The notes under the pieces were generated by a model. The model saw nothing but the letters and a program-made list of their open reading frames with translations. It was not told the origin of the DNA and searched no databases. This document shows, in pieces, positions 59,401-64,000 of a stretch of 64,000 nucleotides of DNA. Within the stretch, counting starts at the first letter, position 1; each line of letters starts with the position of its first letter. The DNA lies in the NCBI RefSeq assembly GCF_024611995.1, contig NZ_CP102510.1, positions 124,001 through 188,000 of the forward strand. The letters run 5' to 3'. Position numbers and translations under genes: made by a program. Origin of the DNA: Streptomyces sp. NBC_00162. GTDB taxonomy: Bacteria; Actinomycetota; Actinomycetes; Streptomycetales; Streptomycetaceae.

Positions 59401-62145
59401 CTCGGCGCGGGCATCGAACTCGCCGACGCCGACGGCCACGTCTTCACCGGCCGCCTCTCGCTCACCGACCAGCCCTGGCTGCGCGACCACGGCGTCTTCG
59501 GCTCGGTCATCGTCCCCGGCACCGGCCTGCTCGAACTGGCCACGGCAGCCGCCCACGAGGCCGGGGCCGTCGGCATCGCCGAACTCACCCTCGCCGAGCC
59601 GCTGGTGATCGAGGACGCCGTACGCCTCCAGATCACCGTGGGCGCCCCGCACAACGGACGCCGCCCGATCACCCTCCACAGCCGCCCCGACGCTCCCGGC
59701 CGCGCCTGGACCCGCCACGCGAGCGGCGAACTGCTGCTCGACCCCGCCGGCCTGGATGCCCCCAGCACCCCGGACGGGTTCGCCGACCTCCGCAGCTGGC
59801 CGGTGGCCGGCGCCGAGCGGGTCGGCCTCGACGGGTTCTACGACCGCTTCAGCGCCCAGGGCATCGACTACGGCCCGGCCTTCCGGGGCCTGACCGAACT
59901 CTGGCGCAAGGGCAGCACGGCGTACGGGCTCGTACGTCTCCCCGACCCGGCCGCAGGCGCCGAGTACAACGTGCACCCGGCCCTGCTCGACACCGCCCTG
60001 CACGTGATGAAGGGCGCGACGGCGGGACAGGACGAACCCGAGGGCGCGCTGCTGCCGTTCGAGTGGACGGACGTCGAGCTGTTCGCGGCCGGCAGCGGAG
60101 AGCTCCGCGTCCGCATCGACGTGGAGCAGTCCGCCACCGGCCAGTCCGTCCAGGTCTGGGCCGCCGACGCGGCGGGCTCGCCCGTCGTCCGCGTCGGGGC
60201 GCTCCACCTGCGGCGGGCCACCGCGGACCAGCTGCGCGCCGCCCGTTCCACCGGCGCCCAGGACCTGCACCGGCTGGCCTTCCAGCCCGTACCGGCGGCC
60301 GCCGCAACCTCCGGGCGCCGCACGGCCGACCTCGTGGTCGGCGGCACCGGGGAACTCGCCTCGCTGCTCGGCATCGAGGCGGTGTCCGGCGTCGAGGCCC
60401 TGTCCGTCCGGCTGGCCCAGGGCGGCCCGGCACCCGCCCGAATCATCGTGGACACGACCGGCCGGGCGCCCGCCATGAGCCCGTCCGAGGCCGTGTTCCG
60501 CGGCGGCGAGTACGCACTCGTCCTGCTCCAGGCCCTGCTGGCCGACGAGCGGCTCGCCGGCACCGAACTCGTCTTCGTCACCCGCGGCAGCATCGGCGCC
60601 GCGGAAGGCGACCTGCTCGACGGACTCGCCTACGCACCCCTGTGGGGCCTGGTCAGGTCCGCCCGCGCCGAACACCCGGGCCAGAGCCTGCGCCTGGTGG
60701 ACCTCGGCCAGGAGAGCACCAAGGACGCCGTCGAGACCGCCCTGGCCTGTGCCGACGAGCCGGAACTCGCCCTGCGCGGCGGACAGCTGCTGGCGGCCCG
60801 CCTGGTCACGGCCGCCCGGCCCACCGCCACCAGCACCGGCGCCGGCGAGATCCGCACGCTCGATCCGCAGGGCACCGTCCTCATCACGGGCGGCGTCGGG
60901 GAGCTCGGCCGCGAGGTCGCCCGCCACCTGGTCCGCCGGCACGGCGTCCGGCACCTCGTACTCACCTCACGGCGCGGCGCCGAGGCGCCCGGAGCCGCGG
61001 AACTCATACAGCAACTCACGGAAGAAGGCGCGGAATGCGTGCGGGTAGAGGCCTGTGATGTCGGTCGTCGCGATGACGTGGAGAAGGTGCTCGGTCTTGC
61101 TGAGGAGGGTCGGCCCTGGACGGCCGTCCTGCACCTCGCGGGCGTCCTGGACGACGGTGTACTCCTCGGCCAGGACGCACAGCGGCTCGCTCATGTGATG
61201 GAGCCCAAGATCACCGGCGCCGTCCACCTCGACGAGCTGACCGCCGGCCTGGGCCTGGACCTGGCCGCGTTCGTGTTCTTCTCCTCCGCCGCCGGCACCG
61301 TCGGCACGGCGGGACAGGGCATCTACGGCGCGGCCAACGCCTGCCTCGACGCGTACGCGGCCCGCCGCCGCTCCGAGGGCCGCCCGGTCACCAGCCTCGC
61401 CTGGGGCCTGTGGCACCAGGCCGGGGTCGGCATGACCTCGCACCTGGGCACGGCGGAACTGGACCGGATGCGCCGCCAGGGCATCGCCCCGCTCAGCTTC
61501 GAGCACGGCCTGGACCTGCTGGACGCGGCGCTCGCCCGCCCGGCCGGCAACTTCGTCCCCCTGCAGCTCGATCTGCGGGCCGCGCAGGCCGAGGTGGACC
61601 AGGGCAGGCCCGCCCCCGCCCTGTTCCGGTCCCTCGTACGGACCCGGCCGCGCCGTGCCGAGGCCCCGGCCGCCGCCTCCGGCGGGCCGGCCGGTCTGAG
61701 GGAGCGCCTGCTGGCGGTGCCCGACGACCAGCGGGCCGACCTGGTGACGGAGCTGGTGCTGCGCGAGGTGGCCGCCGTACTGGGCCTGACCTCGACCGGA
61801 TCCCTCTCCCCGCAGGAAGTGCTCAAGGGCCTCGGCCTCGACTCGCTGATGGCCGTCGAGCTGCGCCGGCGCCTGGCGACGGCGAGCGGGGTACCGCTGC
61901 CCGCGACCCTCGCCTTCGACCACCCGACGCCCGAACACATCACGCGGCTGATCCTGAGCCGGCTGGACCTCCCGGCTCCGGCTCCGGCCGCGGCGGCGGA
62001 TGCGGATGCGGCGGCGACGATCGGGGATCTCGGCGGCGCTGACAACGGCGCTCACAACGGCGCGGACGACGACGAACGGTCCGTCGACGACCTCAACGCC
62101 GAGCTCGACGCCCTGTTCGCGGCCGAGGGATTCGGCCTCGACTAG
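50437..62145 (+). CDS. Modular PKS: ACP-KS-AT-AT-KR-ACP-KS-AT-DH-KR-ACP (initiating)
   Basis: This is a 3902-residue protein. ACP0 (20-95, Ser53); KS1 (113-538, TACSSS, so not KSQ); AT1 (612-918); AT2 (1048-1360); KR1 (1703-1935, LDD, B-type); ACP1 (1988-2058); KS2 (2094-2518); AT3 (2621-2908, YASH, methylmalonyl); DH (2984-3200, DHGVFG plus Asp in HPALLDTA); KR2 (3481-3712, LDD); ACP2 (3768-3842); C-terminal docking helix. AT2 has Ser1147, Arg1172 and HAFH: malonyl. AT1 has Ser708 in GQSIGE but Trp733 at the position of that Arg, and His624 in place of the Gln of GQGSQ. Loss of the Arg is typical of loading ATs for monocarboxylic starters. With the N-terminal carrier, AT1 probably loads ACP0 and AT2 serves module 1. 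ATG 50437 follows AAGGATG. Confidence 0.95.
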   Translation: MSNAQVNSGTAAAPVPVAADIAARLRETIAGLLEIGPGSVDENRSLRDLGMTSVSIVAMLESVSAWLGRPVPAWVAWQYPTVAALAGHLAGDERPAAPGAAAARARGRAHAQEPIAVVGLGCRLPGGIETPDALWQSLLDGVDAVREVPRDRWNADEWLDPDPRAPGRMTTRWGGFLDDVAGFDAELFRISPAEARQMDPQQRMALESAWAAIEDARIVHGDLEGTRTGVFMGTMAQEYHLATGADPQNIETHSATGWDNSIIPARIAYTLGLHGPALAVATACSSSLTATHLAVQSLRSGESDLALAGGVNVMLSPNTTVAMTKFGGMNPDGQCRAFDAGAGGYVRGEGCGVVVLRRLSDALAEGDRIYAVIRGSAVNNDGASNGLTAPNPRAQAEVLRAAWQDAAVAPRHVSYVEAHGTGTLLGDPIEAEALGTVFAEGREEPLRIGSAKTNFGHLEPAAGVVGLMKTALALHHGELPASLHFETPNPHIDFEANRLEVVADRRPWPHAGRRYAGVSGFGFGGTNAHVALEEAPYRRRLLVPLAADTDEELHEAAEALAARARGGHGWYAPELLARATGAQRIVAAVTHPDELADALREGLDTRTPRTPGTRPSLAFFFSGHGSQWLGMGRDLLAEPAFRTALDACDTAISEVTGWSVTEELLAGPDTSRLDRTDVVQPVLFAVQVSLARTLEAWGLEPCTVFGQSIGEVAAAVVAGALPLTEGARLIGTWSQLIAERAAGQGTLLLCELPLERARELVARHPGRISLAGHLAPGQTALSGPLDAVAAVERELADAGVRCQRVHIDYASHSEQLTALAPELERRLGALRTAPAAIPFWSTVTNGFTDGTALDAAYWARNMCAPMLIAEAVTALADERGLAIVEIAPHPVARHSLKRTLTALAEADAAGSTTPAPGPSSVLVTGRRDCPARRSLEDVAVRLWCEGYDVDWGAVTGRPQRPAPTAPVALTVSGKSAAALAANAAALADHLAGASTATLLDTAYTAAGRRSHLEHRAVAVATTADEAADALRALAQGAPHRALTEGTARRGDLAVLFTGQGSQRLAMGRVLYGAFPAFRQAFDEVCAELDRHLRIPLVAVLFADPDGADGALVHETEFTQPALFAVEVALFRQWQAWGVEPRVLAGHSVGELAAAHAAGVLGLTDAARLVAARGRLMQACEPGGAMASVEASEAEVLAVLADVDGRIAVAGLNGPAQTVVSGDTAAVTAVIGRFADRGRRTRRLEVSHAFHSPHMDAMLDAYRDVARECAFDAPRIPLVSTVTGTWTDTDLAPGEGMRSAEYWVRQVREPVRFLDAMATLERAGIARYLECGPAAVLSATGAGCIEREVPFIASQRADESDEARTLVQALGALHVSGQDIDWCKVFTGTSATVTDLPTYAFQRERHWIDAPERARGGRSAADDALWQAVGSGAAERVAELLGVGDSVTDSTAVAALLPHLAAWRERQDHADTVADWLYEQTWEPARALPAAPAASAGDWLLVAPAAAQELAAAVAEALTAAGATVHRLPAHDDRTAYGAPLAALTAELGDRHFTGVVALTPADTTAHPAHPATTTGAAQSLALVQALGDAAVRAPLWIVTQGAVHAAPADPAARPEQALAWGLGHVIALEHGTRWGGLVDLPADPAQALAEAPRLAATVNGVNAVNAPGTGSAGAEEHLALRPTGVYVRRLRRATAPAATPWTPRGTVLITGGSGALAGHLAQRLAERGAEHLVLVSRRGPAAEGAAELTARLEAAGARVTFAACDLTDRGQTQRLLDALDAEQPPLRAVFHTAGILDDRLLDRLDTEALAAAAAPKLGAARLLAELTRDHALDAFVLYSSVVGVFGNLGQANYAMANAALDALAETLRAGGVPALSLAWGPWADGGMTHGAAEAQLRAAGLAPMAVARALTALDSALASGRSLVVADIDWQKAAAGYGEARPRRFLDEIAEARTAPDTAAAGTAPAETETNPFLSSVLALPEADRAAHVTAVLAAEAAAVLGIKDPQALDPERGFKDLGFGSMMSIDFAAGVQKRTGVTTPKTLAFDCPNLLTATDWLLAKIAPAAPAAPAAPAAPAAAPAGPQAAPRSGRGDEPLAIVGVGLRMPGGAHDLDSLWTVLAEGRDTVGTVPADRFDIEAFYDADPDAEGRTYARHASFLDDVAHFDAAFFGISPREAEPMDPQHRLLLEAAWTSLEDAGIRPRELRDSRTGVFVGAGVGEYGKYRQGGAPDTYTLTGTLPSFNAGRLSYHLGLQGPALSVDTACSSSLVALHLACEALRSDECELALAGGVQVLADPGAFIALSRSHALSPDGRSKTFSAEADGYGRGEGVGVLALMRLSDAQAQGRPVLGVIRATAINHDGASSGITAPNGTSQQKVIRAALASAGLAPADVDYVECHGTGTSLGDPIEVQALAAVYGEGRTPGRELGLGTAKSVIGHLESAAGVAGVCKMLASFRQDALPATLNSSPRNPNIAWDELPVRVVDSHTPWERDLSRPRRAGVSSFGLSGTNAHVVLEEPPAAAPTAAPDTEVTASFHPVVVSGRDEAALREQAGRWADWAEERPQVPVTDVAATAARHRSHFESRASVVAADSAALVEALRALAEGVSHDAVVTGSAARRGKVVFVYPGQGSQWVGMGRALLAENEAFRQAIDACDAALRPFTGWSVREVLSGEEGDHPPFDRVDVVQPALFAMGIGLSALWRSLGVEPSAVVGHSQGEVVAAVVSGALTLEQGSQIVAQRSQAVLACAGQGGMALIERPVAEVEEFLAPYGDALSVAAVNTSGSTVISGQADAITKIVADLSDQGVYARKINVDYASHNAQMDPLLPALAEGFKGIRPQSAEIAFYSTVTGQVADGAELDGTYWCRNLREPVRFDRALNQLLDDGHGVFVEISAHPVLSMPLTDGSAERGGIVVGSLSRRDGTPAQLLRNLGLLHVQGHDLDWDLVLGAGSLVPLPSYAFQRERFWLPVSQASGDAGSLGLEASRHPWLGAGIELADADGHVFTGRLSLTDQPWLRDHGVFGSVIVPGTGLLELATAAAHEAGAVGIAELTLAEPLVIEDAVRLQITVGAPHNGRRPITLHSRPDAPGRAWTRHASGELLLDPAGLDAPSTPDGFADLRSWPVAGAERVGLDGFYDRFSAQGIDYGPAFRGLTELWRKGSTAYGLVRLPDPAAGAEYNVHPALLDTALHVMKGATAGQDEPEGALLPFEWTDVELFAAGSGELRVRIDVEQSATGQSVQVWAADAAGSPVVRVGALHLRRATADQLRAARSTGAQDLHRLAFQPVPAAAATSGRRTADLVVGGTGELASLLGIEAVSGVEALSVRLAQGGPAPARIIVDTTGRAPAMSPSEAVFRGGEYALVLLQALLADERLAGTELVFVTRGSIGAAEGDLLDGLAYAPLWGLVRSARAEHPGQSLRLVDLGQESTKDAVETALACADEPELALRGGQLLAARLVTAARPTATSTGAGEIRTLDPQGTVLITGGVGELGREVARHLVRRHGVRHLVLTSRRGAEAPGAAELIQQLTEEGAECVRVEACDVGRRDDVEKVLGLAEEGRPWTAVLHLAGVLDDGVLLGQDAQRLAHVMEPKITGAVHLDELTAGLGLDLAAFVFFSSAAGTVGTAGQGIYGAANACLDAYAARRRSEGRPVTSLAWGLWHQAGVGMTSHLGTAELDRMRRQGIAPLSFEHGLDLLDAALARPAGNFVPLQLDLRAAQAEVDQGRPAPALFRSLVRTRPRRAEAPAAASGGPAGLRERLLAVPDDQRADLVTELVLREVAAVLGLTSTGSLSPQEVLKGLGLDSLMAVELRRRLATASGVPLPATLAFDHPTPEHITRLILSRLDLPAPAPAAAADADAAATIGDLGGADNGAHNGADDDERSVDDLNAELDALFAAEGFGLD
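55408..55434 (+). repeat. Triple 9-bp GTTAACGSY repeat inside the PKS
   Basis: Three in-frame units GTTAACGGC, GTTAACGCC and GTTAACGCT encode VNG-VNA-VNA in the linker ahead of KR1. GTTAAC is strikingly AT-rich for this locus, and neighbouring units form two overlapping 15-base near-palindromes around one central base. It is either a slippage product in a tolerant linker or a protein-binding site. Confidence 0.75.
56623..56667 (+). repeat. Five tandem copies of a 9-bp GCCCCCGCG repeat
   Basis: Five exact units encode the flexible Ala/Pro linker (APAAPAAPA...) between ACP1 and KS2 of the PKS. The copy number is probably variable by slippage. Confidence 0.85.
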
Positions 62146-62232
62146 GCCCCTGCGCCAAGGCCTCACGGCCGCGCCACCGGGCACACCAGGCCTCGTTGAC
62201 CCGGGCTCAAGTGTTTGCCGATTGGCTGATCC

Positions 62233-62259
62233 GGTCCCCGTGTTGTGTCCGCGGGGACC
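62233..62259 (+). terminator. Hairpin between consecutive PKS genes
   Basis: An 8-bp stem, GGTCCCCG/CGGGGACC, has an 11-base loop (62241-62251) within the 147-base gap between two PKS genes. It has no T-run. It may be a weak terminator or processing site; the next gene may have its own promoter here. Confidence 0.5.
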
Positions 62260-62292
62260 TGAAAGCTCGCGGTGGCCGCGCAGAGAGGCTCG

Positions 62293-64000
62293 ATGGTGTC
62301 GAATACAAACCAGGACCGGATGCAGGCTGCCTTGCCGGCGATCCGCGCGTTGCAGAAGCGTGCGGCGGACCTCGAGGCGAAGCAGTCCGAGCCGATCGCG
62401 GTCGTGTCGATGGCATGCCGCCTCCCTGGTGGTATCGACACCCCGGAGGGCTTCTGGGAGCTGCTCGCCTCGGGCGGCGACGCCGTCGGCGGCCTGCCCT
62501 CGCGCTGGACCGGGCTGGACCTGTACGACCCGGATCCCGAGGCCGTCGGCAAGACGTACTCCCAGGACGGCGGATTCCTCGACGGAGCCGAGGACTTCGA
62601 CGCCTCGTTCTTCGGCATCTCGCCGCGCGAGGCCGTCTCCATGGACCCGCAGCAGCGCCTCGTCCTGGAGGCCTCGTGGGAGGCCCTCGAACGGGCCGGC
62701 ATCCGCCCGGACTCGCTGATGGAGAGCCGTACGGGCGTCTACCTCGGCACGATGAGCTCCGACTACGGCCACCTGGGCCGCGATCTGGACGCCCTCGACG
62801 GCTACGTGAGCACGGGCAAGGCGTCCAGCGTGGTGTCCGGCCGCGTCTCCTACACGCTGGGCCTCCAGGGCCCGGCCGTCACCGTCGACACGGCCTGCTC
62901 CTCCTCGCTGGTCGCCCTGCACCTGGCGGTGCAGGCCCTGCGGCAGGGCGAGTGCGAACTCGCCCTCGCGGGCGGCGTCACCATCATGAGCGCCCCCTCC
63001 CTCTTCGTGGAGTTCTCCCGCCTGAAGGGCATGGCGGCCGACGGCCGCTGCAAGTCCTTCTCGGCGGGCGCCGACGGCGCGGGCTGGGCCGAGGGCGTGG
63101 GCGTGATCGCCCTCAAGCGGCTGTCGGCCGCCCAGCGGGACGGCGACCGCGTATTGGCCGTGATCCGCGGCTCGGCCGTCAACCAGGACGGTCGCAGTCA
63201 GGGCCTGACCGCGCCGAACGGTCCCTCGCAGCAGCGGGTGATCCAGGACGCGCTGGCCGCCGCCCGGCTGACCCCGGCGGACATCGACGCGGTCGAGGCG
63301 CACGGCACGGGCACCTCGCTGGGCGACCCGATCGAGGCGGGCGCGCTCGCCGAGGTCTTCGGGCCGGGGCGCGAGGCGGACCGGCCGGTCTACCTGGGCT
63401 CGTCGAAGTCGAACATCGGGCACGCGCAGGCGGCTGCCGGTGTCATCGGTGTGATCAAGATGGTTCTGGCGCTGGAGCACGGCGTGCTCCCGAAGACCCT
63501 GCACGCCGAGGAGCCCAGCCCGCACATCGAGTGGAAGAGCAGCGGGCTCGAGCTGCTGAACGACGCGCGTGCGTGGGAGCGGGGCGCGGAGCGCACCCGC
63601 CGCGCGGGCGTCTCGTCCTTCGGCCTGAGCGGTACCAACGCCCACGTGGTGCTGGAGGAGGCCCCGGCCCGGGAGGCCGCCGAACCGGCTGCCGACGTGC
63701 CGGCCGGTCCCCTTCCGCTGGTCGTCTCCGGCCGTGACGAGGCTGCCCTGCGCGAACAGGCGGGCCGTTGGGCGGACTGGCTGTCCGGGCGCACCGAGCT
63801 TCCGCCGGCTGATGTGGCGGTGACGGCTGCCCGTCACCGTTCGCACTTCGAGTCGCGGGCGAGTGTGGTCGCGGCCGACACCGAGGGCCTGGTGGAGGCG
63901 CTGCGCGCGCTGGCCGAGGGCACTGCGCACGACGCGGTGGTGACGGGCTCGGCCGCGCGTCGCGGCAAGGTCGTCTTCGTCTACCCGGGTCAGGGCTCGC
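62293..64000 (+). CDS. Modular PKS, 3'-truncated by window edge: docking-KS-(AT)
   Basis: The frame starts with ATG 62293, with AGAGAGG upstream, and stays open to the window end (569 codons). An N-terminal coiled docking helix ([22 protein letters not shown] region, split here by description only) precedes a complete KS (about 36-460) with [15 protein letters not shown] and [10 protein letters not shown]. The window ends at the start of the AT (VFVYPGQGS). It probably follows the 50437-62145 protein, whose C-terminal acidic helix is a typical docking partner. The KS-AT linker is almost identical in DNA to the one at about 58050-58340. Confidence 0.95.
   Translation, partial: MVSNTNQDRMQAALPAIRALQKRAADLEAKQSEPIAVVSMACRLPGGIDTPEGFWELLASGGDAVGGLPSRWTGLDLYDPDPEAVGKTYSQDGGFLDGAEDFDASFFGISPREAVSMDPQQRLVLEASWEALERAGIRPDSLMESRTGVYLGTMSSDYGHLGRDLDALDGYVSTGKASSVVSGRVSYTLGLQGPAVTVDTACSSSLVALHLAVQALRQGECELALAGGVTIMSAPSLFVEFSRLKGMAADGRCKSFSAGADGAGWAEGVGVIALKRLSAAQRDGDRVLAVIRGSAVNQDGRSQGLTAPNGPSQQRVIQDALAAARLTPADIDAVEAHGTGTSLGDPIEAGALAEVFGPGREADRPVYLGSSKSNIGHAQAAAGVIGVIKMVLALEHGVLPKTLHAEEPSPHIEWKSSGLELLNDARAWERGAERTRRAGVSSFGLSGTNAHVVLEEAPAREAAEPAADVPAGPLPLVVSGRDEAALREQAGRWADWLSGRTELPPADVAVTAARHRSHFESRASVVAADTEGLVEALRALAEGTAHDAVVTGSAARRGKVVFVYPGQGS

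Overview
The window is very GC-rich actinomycete DNA: strong third-position GC, ATGA/GTGA start-stop overlaps and purine-rich ribosome sites. Its gene content suggests Streptomyces or a close relative. Nearly all of it belongs to secondary metabolism and it looks like the interior of a large biosynthetic locus. A peptide synthetase runs off the left end and a modular polyketide synthase runs off the right end.

Layout. 1-7435: two peptide synthetase (NRPS) genes, the first incomplete and containing a decayed adenylation domain. 7468-8223: an Fe(II)/2-oxoglutarate oxygenase on the minus strand. 8467-11661: an overlapping run of a putative leader ORF, an S9 peptidase, a 57-residue Cys-containing peptide and RsgA. 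11781-14072: a LAL-type LuxR regulator. 14092-17252 (minus): a duplicated 3-hydroxyacyl-CoA dehydrogenase and crotonyl-CoA carboxylase/reductase, the route to ethylmalonyl-CoA or butyryl-CoA. 17436-25953: a type II thioesterase, KSIII and a type II polyketide set (KS-alpha, chain length factor, two carrier proteins, metallo-beta-lactamase-fold cyclase, NTF2-like protein, C9-type ketoreductase, didomain aromatase/cyclase). 26191-32156: the methoxymalonyl-ACP genes, with the methyltransferase fused behind an AT and a carrier domain. 32214-43943: a PKS/NRPS hybrid ending in a thioesterase. 43936-47235: alpha/beta-hydrolase-like protein, P450, ABM-like protein and DinB-like protein. 47361-50354: a macrolide-type glycosyltransferase and a secreted GH1 glucosidase. 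50437-64000: the early modular PKS genes.

Inferred working. The 50437-62145 PKS probably starts the chain. It has an N-terminal carrier domain and an AT that lacks the carboxylate-binding arginine, so it may accept a monocarboxylic starter, possibly an aromatic acid from the type II enzymes. The chain would pass to the PKS at 62293 and finally to the 32214-43943 protein, which adds a probable ethylmalonate unit, glycine and one more branched unit before release. The glycosyltransferase/glucosidase pair resembles the OleI/OleR intracellular inactivation and extracellular reactivation system. This suggests, without proving, a ribosome-targeting product.

Regulation. Heptamer direct repeats with 11-bp spacing, of the kind bound by SARP activators, occur at 24046-24074 (type II region) and 46661-46700 (type I region). 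They argue that both halves belong to one regulon. No SARP gene is in the window; the only regulator seen is the LAL protein. I do not recognise the final product.
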